DNA from: Parasporobacterium paucivorans DSM 15970
Lineage (GTDB): Bacteria; Bacillota; Clostridia; Lachnospirales; Lachnospiraceae
Length of the DNA: 64,000 nucleotides
Direction of reading: 5' to 3'
Assembly (NCBI RefSeq): GCF_900141895.1
Contig: NZ_FQYT01000011.1
Location: 28,412-92,411 of the forward strand
Shown: positions 19,256-28,988 of the stretch, piece by piece
How positions within the stretch are numbered: the stretch's first letter is position 1
How the letters are laid out: each line of letters starts with the position of its first letter
Notes under the pieces: model-generated
The model's database searches: none
What the model saw: the letters and a program-made list of their open reading frames with translations, nothing else
Told to the model about the DNA's origin: nothing
Program-made: the position numbers and the translations under genes

Positions 19256-20695
19256 ATGGATAAATTGAAATTGTTGTTTGTTTCTCCTGAAGCCGCCCCC
19301 TTTATGTCTACCGGGGGACTTGGTGATGTGGCCGGCTCCCTTCCGAAGGCACTGGCCAAAAGAAAGGATATGGATGTCCGCATCGTTCTTCCTCTTTACC
19401 AGGGAATTACGGACCGCAGAGGCTTTGAGTTCCTGGGAAGCGGGTATGTTCCTCTGTCCTGGAGAAACCAGTATTGCGGAATCTTTTATAAGAAGCTGAA
19501 CGGAGTAACCTATTATTTCATTGACAATGAATATTATTTCAAAAGGACCGAGTGTTACGGTTATTACGATGATGCGGAGAGATTTGCCTTTTTCTCCAAG
19601 GCGGTTCTCCATATGCTCCCACTAATTGGCTTTATTCCCGATATCATCCATTCCAATGACTGGCAGACCGCCCTTGTCCCGGTTTATCTTTCAACCATGT
19701 TTTCCAGGGATAAGCGTTTCCAGAACATCCGGACCGTCATTACCATCCACAATATTGAATACCAGGGACAGTATGACTTGAATATTGCCGGTGACGTTCT
19801 GGATTTATCCGGCAAGGACGTGGACATCGTGGAATATGCCGGATCCGTAAACCTGCTCAAGGGAGCCCTGGAAGCAAGCAATATTATCAGCACGGTAAGT
19901 GAAAGCTATGCCCGGGAGATATTTGATGACGTCTATGCCCACGGACTGGCCCCTGTTATCCGTAAAAACGCCTCTAAAATCCGGGGAATCCTGAACGGCA
20001 TTGACACGGAGACGTATAATCCCCAGACAGACGCTGCGCTTTTCCGAAAATTTTCAAGCAAAAGCCCGGAGGGTAAACAGGTCAACAAGGTGCGTCTCCA
20101 GTCCCTTATGGGTCTGCCTCAGGATAAGGACATCCCTGTCATAGCCATCATCTCAAGACTTGTAGCGCACAAAGGAATGGAACTGATTGCCCGCGGAATC
20201 CATGAAATTCTGAAAGAAAAGGTCCAGTTAATCGTACTGGGACGAGGTGACCGCCATTTCGAATTTTTCTTCAAGTCACTACAGGATTCCTACAGCAGCA
20301 GCATCGCCACAAGAATCGATTTCAACTCTGACCTTGCCCGCAAGATCTATGCCGGTTCCGACCTGTTCCTGATGCCTTCCATCAGTGAACCCTGCGGAAC
20401 CGCTCAGATGATTGCCTCTCGCTACGGCAGCGTGCCGATTGTCAGGGAAACCGGCGGCTTAAAAGATTCCATAAGGGACTGCTCATTAGGCGATGGAAAC
20501 GGCTTCACCTTTAGCGGCCAGGATCCGGAAGCCCTCTCCGATGCCATAAAAAGGGCTCTTAGCGTCTATCACAACCGCGAGGATTGGAAAAATCTTGTAA
20601 AGACCGTAATGAATACAGATTTCAGCTGGGACAATTCAGCCCTGAAATATTTTGAGATGTACAAAAGTCTGGCTGACGGAGGCAAAAAATCATGA
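19256..20695 (+). CDS. glgA: glycogen synthase (ADP-glucose)
   Basis: GT5 glucosyltransferase that elongates alpha-1,4-glucan from ADP-glucose. 479 aa, the usual length. The KxGGLGD motif appears as STGGLGDVAGSLPKAL (with S-T for K-x), followed by HSNDWQTALVP, and in the C-terminal Rossmann domain PSISEPCGTAQMIASRYGSVPIV with the catalytic glutamate. AGAGGTGA precedes the ATG by 8 bases, 13 bp after glgD. It overlaps glgP by 4 bp (ATGA), so the two are translationally coupled. Confidence 0.95.
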   Translation: MDKLKLLFVSPEAAPFMSTGGLGDVAGSLPKALAKRKDMDVRIVLPLYQGITDRRGFEFLGSGYVPLSWRNQYCGIFYKKLNGVTYYFIDNEYYFKRTECYGYYDDAERFAFFSKAVLHMLPLIGFIPDIIHSNDWQTALVPVYLSTMFSRDKRFQNIRTVITIHNIEYQGQYDLNIAGDVLDLSGKDVDIVEYAGSVNLLKGALEASNIISTVSESYAREIFDDVYAHGLAPVIRKNASKIRGILNGIDTETYNPQTDAALFRKFSSKSPEGKQVNKVRLQSLMGLPQDKDIPVIAIISRLVAHKGMELIARGIHEILKEKVQLIVLGRGDRHFEFFFKSLQDSYSSSIATRIDFNSDLARKIYAGSDLFLMPSISEPCGTAQMIASRYGSVPIVRETGGLKDSIRDCSLGDGNGFTFSGQDPEALSDAIKRALSVYHNREDWKNLVKTVMNTDFSWDNSALKYFEMYKSLADGGKKS

Positions 20696-23118
20696 TAACG
20701 GCAAATTTCAAGGATCTTATAGATGCCGAGCTGGCACGCCACTGGGACGTCTCCATGGAAAACGTCACACCTCCGCTTATGCAGCGCGCCCTTTCTTCCG
20801 TCATAAAGGACCTGCTGTCACAGAAGAGACAGCACTATATGAAGAAATTCCAGGACACCTGCGAAAAACAGGTTTACTATCTGTGTATGGAATTCCTGGT
20901 GGGAAAATCCCTGCGAAACAACCTCTTCAATCTGGAGATTGAAGAGCAGATATCCAAGCTTCTGCATGAGGAATATCAGATTGATCTGGCAGATCTTTAT
21001 GAAATAGAAAGGGATCCGGGTCTGGGAAACGGAGGCCTGGGGCGGCTTGCCGCATGTTTTTTGGATTCATTGGCCACTCAGAACTATCCGGTGACAGGAT
21101 TTTCCATAAAATATGAATTTGGACTTTTTAAACAAAAACTCATAGACGGATGGCAGACAGAGCTTCCTGACGACTGGCTTACAACGTCCTATGTGTGGCT
21201 TTCACCCCGATTCCAGGATCGCTGTATCGTGCGTTTTGACGGCGCTGTGCACGAAGAATGGACCAGCGAGGGCCTTACGATCCGTCTGGATAACCCCACC
21301 GAAATCGAGGCCGTACCTTATGATATGATGATTTCCGGATACAGCAGCGATGCCGTAAGCCTGCTCAGGCTTTGGGAAGCCCACAGCCTGAACCGGTTCG
21401 ACATGAACCTGTTCTCCCAGGGCGAATATATCCGGGCTATGTCAGAGGATTCCATGGCGGAAGCCATCACAAAGGTGCTGTATCCATCGGACAACCATGT
21501 TGAAGGGAAGGAACTTCGATTGAAACAACAGTATTTTCTTGTTTCTTCCACGGCGCAGGGTATTGTCAGCACTCATTATAACAGGTACAAAACCCTTGAT
21601 AACTTCAGCGATAAAACTGCCATCCACATAAATGATACCCATCCGGCCCTTGTCATTCCGGAACTTTTGAGAATATTTATGGATGAATACCGCTACTCCT
21701 GGGATCGGGCTTGGGATCTGGTCACACAAACCGTATCTTATACAAACCATACTGTCCTTCCGGAAGCACTGGAACGCTTTCAGGAAAATATTATCCAGAG
21801 CAGGCTGCCCCGCATTTATATGATTATACAGGAAATCAATCGGCGTTTCATAGATTCAATCATCGCACAGGATCTGGGAGACGCAAGCAGGGCTAACAGG
21901 ATGTCTATCTTCTCTAACAATAAAATAAATATGGCTAATTTATGTATTGTCGGCAGCTATTCTGTCAATGGGGTTGCGGGTCTTCATACGGAAATTCTCA
22001 AAAAAACCATTTTCAAAGATTTTTATGACTGCTCTCCGAAGAAATTTCTGAATGTAACCAATGGGATAACGCACAGACGCTGGCTCAACCAGGCTAACCC
22101 GCTGCTCGCAAATCTTCTGGATGATCTTATCGGTCCAGATTACAGGATTCACTCACAGGAATTGTCCGGTCTGCTCCAATTCAAAAATGATGACGGTGTT
22201 CTGGCTGCTCTGGACCATATCAAACTAGAGAACAAAAAACGGCTTGCAGAATATATCCAAAAGACCAATTGCATTTCCATAAATGTGGATTCGATTTTTG
22301 ATATACAGGCTAAACGTCTTCATGAATACAAGAGACAGCTGCTGAACGCGCTGCGTATCATCAGCCTGATAATTGATATACAGGAAGGCAGCGCCGGGGA
22401 AATGTTCCCTGAAACTTTCATTTTTGCGGCAAAAGCCGCCCCCGGTTATTTCCGGGCCAAGGAAATCATACAGCTGATCTATACGCTAAGCGGTTACGTA
22501 AATGGTGACGACCAGCTCAGCAAGTACATAAATGTGGTTTTTTTGGAGAATTATTCTGTCAGCCTGGCTGAAATCATCATGCCCGCCGGAGAACTCAGCG
22601 AACAGATTTCCCTGGCAGGAAAGGAAGCCAGCGGCACTGGAAACATGAAATTCATGCTCAACGGCGCCATAACCATAGGTACCTATGACGGGGCAAACGT
22701 GGAAATGATCCGGCAGGTGGGCGAAGACAATTTTTTCCTGTTTGGCCTGAAGGATTACGAGGTTGAAAATCTGTGGTGCCAGGGGTACAACTCTATTCAA
22801 TACCTGCAGAACTGCCCCCGTCTGCACCGGGTTATTGATTTTCTCAACACAGGAATATCCGGAAGATCCTTTGAGTCCATCTCCAAGTATCTCCTGGGAG
22901 ACTCACGCGGAGGCGACCCCTATATGTGTTTTGCGGATTTCGAAAGTTATTTCAACGCCCACGAGAAAGCTTCCTCTATTTATTGTACAGACAAAAAGAA
23001 ATGGAATCAGATGTCCCTCAGCAACATCGCAGCTGCCGGATACTTTTCTTCCGACAGGACCGTCAAGGGATATTCAGACAAGATATGGAACATAAAACCT
23101 TTCACTCTTAAGGACTGA
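20692..23118 (+). CDS. glgP: glycogen/maltodextrin phosphorylase
   Basis: GT35 PLP enzyme releasing glucose 1-phosphate from glycogen ends. 808 aa. Landmarks: GLGNGGLGRLAACFLDS, GIVSTHYN, NDTHPAL, TNHTVLPEALE, RLHEYKRQLLN, and the PLP-lysine region EASGTGNMKFMLNGA. The reverse, degradative enzyme is thus co-expressed with the synthetic ones. The start codon overlaps the glgA stop. It is followed 4 bp later by a GH13 gene. Confidence 0.95.
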   Translation: MITANFKDLIDAELARHWDVSMENVTPPLMQRALSSVIKDLLSQKRQHYMKKFQDTCEKQVYYLCMEFLVGKSLRNNLFNLEIEEQISKLLHEEYQIDLADLYEIERDPGLGNGGLGRLAACFLDSLATQNYPVTGFSIKYEFGLFKQKLIDGWQTELPDDWLTTSYVWLSPRFQDRCIVRFDGAVHEEWTSEGLTIRLDNPTEIEAVPYDMMISGYSSDAVSLLRLWEAHSLNRFDMNLFSQGEYIRAMSEDSMAEAITKVLYPSDNHVEGKELRLKQQYFLVSSTAQGIVSTHYNRYKTLDNFSDKTAIHINDTHPALVIPELLRIFMDEYRYSWDRAWDLVTQTVSYTNHTVLPEALERFQENIIQSRLPRIYMIIQEINRRFIDSIIAQDLGDASRANRMSIFSNNKINMANLCIVGSYSVNGVAGLHTEILKKTIFKDFYDCSPKKFLNVTNGITHRRWLNQANPLLANLLDDLIGPDYRIHSQELSGLLQFKNDDGVLAALDHIKLENKKRLAEYIQKTNCISINVDSIFDIQAKRLHEYKRQLLNALRIISLIIDIQEGSAGEMFPETFIFAAKAAPGYFRAKEIIQLIYTLSGYVNGDDQLSKYINVVFLENYSVSLAEIIMPAGELSEQISLAGKEASGTGNMKFMLNGAITIGTYDGANVEMIRQVGEDNFFLFGLKDYEVENLWCQGYNSIQYLQNCPRLHRVIDFLNTGISGRSFESISKYLLGDSRGGDPYMCFADFESYFNAHEKASSIYCTDKKKWNQMSLSNIAAAGYFSSDRTVKGYSDKIWNIKPFTLKD

Positions 23119-23122
23119 TTAT

Positions 23123-24808
23123 ATGTATAAATTTGAAAGCAGATCCGAACTTTTCCGGCATCCACAGGGTGCCCTCAGAGAAAATGAATCCATATGCCTG
23201 CGCATCCACGTCAGGAGGGACTGGCCGAAAGCTCCATCCCTTCTGATTGAAAAGCGTTCGGATTACACAACGTCTTTTTACCGGAAACTGGATACGGAGT
23301 GGGTGGGAGCCTGCAGGGAATACGACATCTTTCAGTCCACATTTTCCATCGATAAAAGCGGCCATTACTATTTCTCCTTTTTGTTCGATGAATCGAATCG
23401 TTCCCCCTCTTATGGAATATTTGTATATGATTTCGATTTTCACACGCCTTTATGGACACAGGGCGGCATCATATACCATGTTTTTGTGGACCGATTTTTC
23501 AGGTCCGCCCTGCTCCACAAGGAAGGGGATATTCTTTTGAGGGACTCCTGGGGTGGATACCCCCGTGTCCTCCCTGATGAAAAGGGTGATATCAACAACA
23601 ATGAGTTTTTTGGCGGAAATCTGGATGGCATCCGCCAGAAGCTGCCTTTTTTCTCTACTCTCGGCATAACAATTCTTTATCTTTCTCCCGTGTTTGAGGC
23701 TTATTCCAGCCACAAATATGATACGGGCGACTATTTCTCCATAGACCCCCTGTTCGGAACGAAGGATTCCCTGCATTCGCTTTGTGAAGAAGCCGCAAAT
23801 ATGGGCATTCGTATCATTTTAGACGGGGTATTCAGCCATACGGGCTCCGATAGCATCTATTTCAACCGGTATGGACATTACGATTCCCTGGGGGCATACC
23901 AGAGTCAGGACTCCCCTTATTTCGACTGGTATACCTTCAACCACTGGAACGATGACTATCGCTGCTGGTGGGGGATAAAGACCCTTCCTGAACTGAACAA
24001 GTCCAACCAGTCTTATGTGGATTTCATAACCGGAACAGAAGGTGTCGTCCGGTACTGGCAGGAAGCCGGCATCAGCGGCTGGCGCCTGGACGTGGCGGAT
24101 GAACTCCCTAATGACTTTCTGGAGAGAATCCGGACTGCCTCAAAAGAGAGCAACCCCGAATCCCTCATCATCGGAGAAGTCTGGGAGGATGCATCGGAGA
24201 AATTCTCTTATGGGCGGCTAAAGGAATATTTTTGCGGCAAGCAGCTGGACTCTGTGACAAACTATCCTCTTCGGACAGCTATTATTGACTATCTGGAGAC
24301 CAGAGACTGCGGGAGTCTTTACGAAACCATGGGATTCATTACTGAAAAATATCCTGCGGAGGTTGTCAACTGTCTGATGAACATACTGGGGACCCACGAT
24401 ACACCCAGAATCCTGACGGTGTTGAAAAAAAACATCCCTCTCTTAAAAATCGCCATCCTGCTGCAGATGACCCTTCCCGGAATCCCCTGTATTTATTATG
24501 GGGATGAAGCCGGATTAGAAGGGGAGAAAGATCCCATGAACCGGGCCTGTTATCCATGGGGTGAGGAAAACATGGAGATTCTCTCCTACTACAGGCATCT
24601 TGCGGATCTCCGAAAAAAGAGCCCCCTGTTTAAAGGAGGCGCCTACAGATGTCTCTTTCACGAAAAGGGACTTTTTGTATTTGAAAGATATCATGCGGAC
24701 GAACGGATCGTCATTGGAATCAATATGGGGACCGAAGGGGTAATTCTCCGCACCCGGAACCGGGACCACGAACTCCCTCCCGAACAGGGGATTTTTATTT
24801 CAGACTGA
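23123..24808 (+). CDS. GH13 alpha-amylase-family glycosidase
   Basis: 561-aa intracellular alpha-glucan hydrolase, last gene of the glycogen operon. A CBM34-like beta domain (about 20-115) precedes the GH13 barrel: YHVFVDRFF, DGVFSHTG, nucleophile Asp in GWRLDVADE, acid/base Glu in IIGEVWED, and LGTHDTPR, then a C-terminal beta domain. No signal peptide. The layout resembles neopullulanase/cyclomaltodextrinase or an alpha-glucosidase; debranching or trimming of phosphorylase-limit dextrins would suit the context (inference). Its 3' end overlaps that of the convergent malQ by 9 bp. Confidence 0.9.
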   Translation: MYKFESRSELFRHPQGALRENESICLRIHVRRDWPKAPSLLIEKRSDYTTSFYRKLDTEWVGACREYDIFQSTFSIDKSGHYYFSFLFDESNRSPSYGIFVYDFDFHTPLWTQGGIIYHVFVDRFFRSALLHKEGDILLRDSWGGYPRVLPDEKGDINNNEFFGGNLDGIRQKLPFFSTLGITILYLSPVFEAYSSHKYDTGDYFSIDPLFGTKDSLHSLCEEAANMGIRIILDGVFSHTGSDSIYFNRYGHYDSLGAYQSQDSPYFDWYTFNHWNDDYRCWWGIKTLPELNKSNQSYVDFITGTEGVVRYWQEAGISGWRLDVADELPNDFLERIRTASKESNPESLIIGEVWEDASEKFSYGRLKEYFCGKQLDSVTNYPLRTAIIDYLETRDCGSLYETMGFITEKYPAEVVNCLMNILGTHDTPRILTVLKKNIPLLKIAILLQMTLPGIPCIYYGDEAGLEGEKDPMNRACYPWGEENMEILSYYRHLADLRKKSPLFKGGAYRCLFHEKGLFVFERYHADERIVIGINMGTEGVILRTRNRDHELPPEQGIFISD

Positions 24809-26236
24809 CCGGTCCGCATGACTGGTCAGTTTTCTTATCCAATCTGACAGCTCCGGACTGCATGCACCGTCCGCTGCCCTCCATACCCAGTTGCCCACCC
24901 GGGTGGATGGAGTGTTTATTCTGCCTTCCCGCCCCAATCCCAGAAAATCCTGAAGAGGTATAATGCACAGGCCTGCTTTGCTCTCATAAAGGATACGGAT
25001 TATTTCAAAGCATACTTCCTGGCTGTTTTCAATCCGGAGCGCAGATAATACCTGCTCCCTGGACTTTTTATCCAGACCGTCAAACCAGCCTTTCAGAGTA
25101 TCATTGTCGTGGGTCCCTGTAAACGCCACACAATTCTCTTCATAGTTTTCAGGCAGATAGGGATTGTCCGGATTGCCATCGAACGCAAACTGAAGCACTT
25201 TCATACCTGGAAAAGCAAAATCAGTCCTCAGCTTTTCGACGCTGTCATTGATTATTCCTAAGTCTTCTGCAATAATAGGAATCCGGTCATATCTTTTCTC
25301 CAGTTTCTCAAAGACCTCCCTGCCTCCCGCCGGCATCCAGCTTCCCTTTCGGGCGTTCGCTTCCCCGAACGGAACAGCCCAGAATTCATCAAACCCACGG
25401 AAATGGTCAATCCTTACCATGTCATATAATTTCAGAGACCAGGCCAACCGGTTTATCCACCAGGAATAGCCGGTTCCCTTCATATATTCCCAATCGTATA
25501 CCGGATTTCCCCAAAGCTGTCCATCCTTCGAGAAGTAATCCGGAGGGACACCCGCAACCAGAATGGGCCTCTTTTTTTCGTTCAGAAGAAACTGGTGTGG
25601 ATCTGACCAGACGTCCGCACTGTCATAGGCCGCGTACACCGGCATGTCTCCTATGATGGCAATCCCCTGAGAGGCCGCATATTCCTTGAGTCTAAAATAC
25701 TGTTCATGATACAAATATTGCAGAAACAGCCAGAAATCCTTCTCCTCCGATTCTACTTCCTCTGTTTCCCATTCATACCAGGGCTTCTGGCCATTCTTGT
25801 ATTTCAAGGCCATATAGTGGGTGTAGCCGGAAATCCAATGAGTACCTTTTTCGAATATCCTGATTTCGGATTCAAGCAGGGAAAAGCCTTTCCGGAATGC
25901 TTTTTCCAGAATTGTGTACCGGACACGAAACTGCTTCCCATAGTCGATATTCCCTGTTTCTGCTTCCAAAGCCTCGCAGTCCCCCAGGGAGAGGAGCCCC
26001 TGTTCCGCCAGCATTTCCAAATCAATAAAATATGGATTTCCTGCATAGACTGAAAGCGGCGAATAGGGCGAATCTCCATAGGCCACCGGACCTGCCGGCA
26101 ATATCTGCCAGCATGCCTGCCCGGATTTCTGCAAAAAATCCACAAATTTATATGCTTCTGAACCAAAGGTTCCTATCCCATACCGGGATGGCAGACTGCT
26201 GACGGGCAGAAGTATGCCGGCACTTCTTTTATACAT
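24800..26236 (-). CDS. malQ: 4-alpha-glucanotransferase (amylomaltase)
   Basis: GH77 enzyme that transfers maltodextrin segments, producing longer chains for phosphorylase. 478 aa with N-terminal RSAGILLPVSSLPSRYGIGTFG, nucleophile Asp in MVRIDHFRGF, acid Glu in PIIAEDLG and the FTGTHDNDT motif. The ATG at 26236 has GGAGAGG ahead; the 34 codons upstream in frame lack similarity. It converges on the glycogen operon and the two 3' ends overlap by 9 bp; the last codons also carry the terminator of that operon. Confidence 0.94.
   Translation of the reverse strand: MYKRSAGILLPVSSLPSRYGIGTFGSEAYKFVDFLQKSGQACWQILPAGPVAYGDSPYSPLSVYAGNPYFIDLEMLAEQGLLSLGDCEALEAETGNIDYGKQFRVRYTILEKAFRKGFSLLESEIRIFEKGTHWISGYTHYMALKYKNGQKPWYEWETEEVESEEKDFWLFLQYLYHEQYFRLKEYAASQGIAIIGDMPVYAAYDSADVWSDPHQFLLNEKKRPILVAGVPPDYFSKDGQLWGNPVYDWEYMKGTGYSWWINRLAWSLKLYDMVRIDHFRGFDEFWAVPFGEANARKGSWMPAGGREVFEKLEKRYDRIPIIAEDLGIINDSVEKLRTDFAFPGMKVLQFAFDGNPDNPYLPENYEENCVAFTGTHDNDTLKGWFDGLDKKSREQVLSALRIENSQEVCFEIIRILYESKAGLCIIPLQDFLGLGREGRINTPSTRVGNWVWRAADGACSPELSDWIRKLTSHADRSV
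24804..24835 (+). terminator. glycogen operon terminator inside the malQ 3' end
   Basis: Stem ACTGACC/GGTCAGT with a 13-nt loop, followed on the plus strand by TTTCTT. It starts at the GH13 stop codon and lies within malQ codons. Confidence 0.65.
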
Positions 26237-26368
26237 ATTTTCCTCTCCAAAAATCGTAGCCCTGTGGCAATCAGTCAAATTTTCAAACTTGGAATATCCA
26301 TAATTCCATGTATCTATTATACCATCTTGCAACTGCACAGGATATTTTATTTATGGAAAATCAGTTTT

Positions 26369-27742
26369 TCACAACCTCAACACTGCCTCCATGGCAAGGT
26401 CGGATCTCTCACATTCAGATGCTGTCAATGTAATCTGGTAGCACAGACGGCTGCCCTTCATCCTCTCGGAAGCGTAGCTCAGTCCATTTGTCCTCTCATC
26501 CAGAAATGCCGTATCTATCTGGTTCGGATCACCCAAAAGAATGACTTTAGTCCCTTTACCGGCTCTTGTGATGATACCTGTCACCTGCTTGGGTGTCATA
26601 TTCTGAGCCTCATCGATTATCAGATAAGTCTTGACAAAAGATCTCCCTCTTATAAAATTCATTGCTTCTGCTACGATTATCCCTCGTTCGAATACCTCTT
26701 CTATCTTCCCGCTTAAAGCCTTTTCATCCTTATACCGCTCGTCTTCGTCCGAATCCAGAAGCTGTTCCAGGTTATCAATAATCGGTCTGATTAATGGAGA
26801 AATTTTCTCCTGCTCGTTTCCCGGCAAAAAGCCAATATCATTATCAAACTGCACATTTGGTCTTGTGACCAGTATCTTTCTGTATTCGGCTTTTGTGTCA
26901 TTCATGATTTTTTCAAGTCCGACTGCCAGTGAATAAAATGTTTTTGCGGTTCCTGCCATTCCCTTTACGATTACAAGCGGAACCTTGTCCGGGTCTTCCA
27001 GAAGAGCCTCCTGCAGAAAATACTGACCTGCATTTCTTGGCGAAACACCATATGGTCTGCATTTCTTATACTGAAGAGGAACTATTCTCTGACCGTCATA
27101 TCTCCCCAGCATGGTTTTTTTATTCGACTGATCAGCATGTATAATCACGAACTCATTCATTTCGAGGCTGACATCCCTTTGCATACCTTTTTCATTCGAA
27201 ATATATACGTCCGAAACGGCCAATCCTTTTTTCTTAAAGTCCTTAAAGAGCTCCTCAGATACAAAGACTTCCGTGCGTCCGGAATATTGGGATTGTTGCA
27301 CCGGCACCTGCTCATTAGCAAAATCTTCTGCCTGTATACCCAGTATCCTGGCCTTGATCCGGAGCAGGATATCCTTGGTTACAAGAATTACATTTTCCTC
27401 TGAATTACTGCTTAAGCCTTTACATATTTGCAGAATCCGGTTATCCGCTTTGCCCTCTGGCAGTTCTTTAGGCAGTTCAACATCCTTATGGTTAATTTCA
27501 ACCCTAAATTTTCCCCCATTATTCAGACTGACGCCCGCAAGGAGATCCCCCTGTTGTCTTAACTCCTCTAATTTCCTTATTATACTTCTTGCGTTGGAAC
27601 CCTTATCACCTTCCGCGTTTTTGAGAGAATCCAGCTCTTCAATAACGACAATTGGAAGTATCACGTTATTTTCTTCAAAACACTCCAAAGCTTTCGGCGA
27701 CTGAATAAGAACATTCGTATCCAGAACATAGGTTTTCGACAT
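26369..27742 (-). CDS. PIN-PhoH ATPase (PhoH2-type)
   Basis: Fusion of an N-terminal PIN ribonuclease domain (about 1-140; YVLDTNVLIQSP and the acidic residues in VIEELDSL and VTKDILL) with a C-terminal PhoH P-loop ATPase (about 220-457; Walker A GMAGTAKTF, Walker B YLIIDEAQN). 457 aa. PhoH2 proteins act as RNA helicase/ribonucleases in characterised cases, sometimes with a small antitoxin-like gene upstream; none is seen here. The ATG at 27742 follows AAAGGA; an ATG 3 codons earlier overlaps it. It stands alone between malQ and the GGGtGRT gene. Confidence 0.92.
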   Translation of the reverse strand: MSKTYVLDTNVLIQSPKALECFEENNVILPIVVIEELDSLKNAEGDKGSNARSIIRKLEELRQQGDLLAGVSLNNGGKFRVEINHKDVELPKELPEGKADNRILQICKGLSSNSEENVILVTKDILLRIKARILGIQAEDFANEQVPVQQSQYSGRTEVFVSEELFKDFKKKGLAVSDVYISNEKGMQRDVSLEMNEFVIIHADQSNKKTMLGRYDGQRIVPLQYKKCRPYGVSPRNAGQYFLQEALLEDPDKVPLVIVKGMAGTAKTFYSLAVGLEKIMNDTKAEYRKILVTRPNVQFDNDIGFLPGNEQEKISPLIRPIIDNLEQLLDSDEDERYKDEKALSGKIEEVFERGIIVAEAMNFIRGRSFVKTYLIIDEAQNMTPKQVTGIITRAGKGTKVILLGDPNQIDTAFLDERTNGLSYASERMKGSRLCYQITLTASECERSDLAMEAVLRL

Positions 27743-27884
27743 AGGCACCATCCTTTATTTATTGAACAGGGGCAACCCCATCCTTTCTTCATGATATTCA
27801 GTATATGTAATATCTGGACTCTACAAATGTAAAATCCGTGTCAAATCTCTGGCTTCATTTGCCCCATCTGGACGCCTGGCAAAC

Positions 27885-27937
27885 AAAAAAGCACCCCTAA
27901 ATGCCGTTGAATTGATTCAGCATTATTTAAGGGTGCT
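27885..27937 (-). terminator. terminator after the GGGtGRT gene
   Basis: Minus-strand hairpin AGCACCC...GGGGTGCT with further internal pairing, followed by six T residues; 25 bp beyond the stop of the GGGtGRT gene. Confidence 0.85.
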
Positions 27938-27962
27938 CTTCCATATCTTTGACATTAAAAGC

Positions 27963-28973
27963 CTAGAATTTACCTGCTTTTGAAGCTTCCTCAATCAGTA
28001 CGGCCACTGCCACGGTAGCGCCAACCATCGGGTTATTTCCCATTCCAATCAGTCCCATCATTTCCACGTGAGCAGGAACCGATGACGAGCCGGCAAACTG
28101 GGCGTCTGAATGCATACGTCCCATGGTATCCGTCATTCCATAGGAAGCCGGACCTGCTGCCATGTTGTCCGGGTGCAGGGTACGTCCAGTTCCGCCACCG
28201 GAGGCAACGGAAAAGAATTTTTTTCCATTTGCCACGCACTCTTTTTTGTAGGTTCCCGCAACAGGATGCTGGAATCTGGTCGGGTTGGTGGAGTTTCCGG
28301 TAATGGATACATCCACACCCTCTTTGTGCATGATGGCCACGCCTTCAGTCACATCATTGGCTCCGTAACAGTTCACCTTTGCTCTCAGGCCGCTGGAATA
28401 GGCTTTCCGGAACACTTCGCTGACTTCCCCTGTTCCATAGTTCATGTCCGTTTCCACATAGGTAAACCCATTTATTCTGGAGATGATCTGCGCCGCATCC
28501 TTGCCGAGACCGTTCAGGATGACCCGGAGAGGCTTCTGTCTTACTTTGTTCGCTTTTTCTGCAATTCCGATAGCTCCTTCTGCTGCCGCAAAAGACTCAT
28601 GTCCTGCCAGGAAACAGAAGCATTCCGTTTCCTCTTCCAAGAGCATTTTCCCTAAATTGCCATGTCCGATTCCAACTTTTCTCTGATCCGCAACGGATCC
28701 CGGAATACAGAATGCCTGAAGCCCTTCTCCCAGCACTGCGGCTGCATCGGAAGCTTTTCTGGCTCCCCTCTTTATTGCGATAGCCGCTCCCACCACGTAG
28801 GCCCAGCAGGCATCCTCAAAACAAATCGGCTGTACGGTCTTTATCTGCTCGTAAACGTCCAGACCCGCCTCTTTTGTGATTTTCTCTGCTTCTTCTATGG
28901 AAGCTATCCCATTTTCCAATAAAACGGAATTGATTTTATCTATTCTTCTTTCATATGATTCAAATAAAGCCAT
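27963..28973 (-). CDS. GGGtGRT protein, function unknown
   Basis: 336-aa cytoplasmic protein of the GGGtGRT family, named for its motif, seen here as ASGGGTGRTLHPDN (about residue 260). Other striking blocks are GIGHGNLGKMLLEEE, CFLAGHESFAAAEGA, GNSTNPTRFQHPVAGTYKKEC and a glycine/methionine-rich C-terminus (MMGLIGMGNNPMVGATVAVAV). No membrane segment. It forms a two-gene operon with the NifU-like protein upstream (15-bp gap). The family is known to me only as uncharacterised; a link with Fe-S assembly or a metal/sulfur-dependent enzyme is inferred from the partner alone. Confidence 0.88.
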   Translation of the reverse strand: MALFESYERRIDKINSVLLENGIASIEEAEKITKEAGLDVYEQIKTVQPICFEDACWAYVVGAAIAIKRGARKASDAAAVLGEGLQAFCIPGSVADQRKVGIGHGNLGKMLLEEETECFCFLAGHESFAAAEGAIGIAEKANKVRQKPLRVILNGLGKDAAQIISRINGFTYVETDMNYGTGEVSEVFRKAYSSGLRAKVNCYGANDVTEGVAIMHKEGVDVSITGNSTNPTRFQHPVAGTYKKECVANGKKFFSVASGGGTGRTLHPDNMAAGPASYGMTDTMGRMHSDAQFAGSSSVPAHVEMMGLIGMGNNPMVGATVAVAVLIEEASKAGKF

Positions 28974-28988
28974 TTTTCTTCCTCCCTG

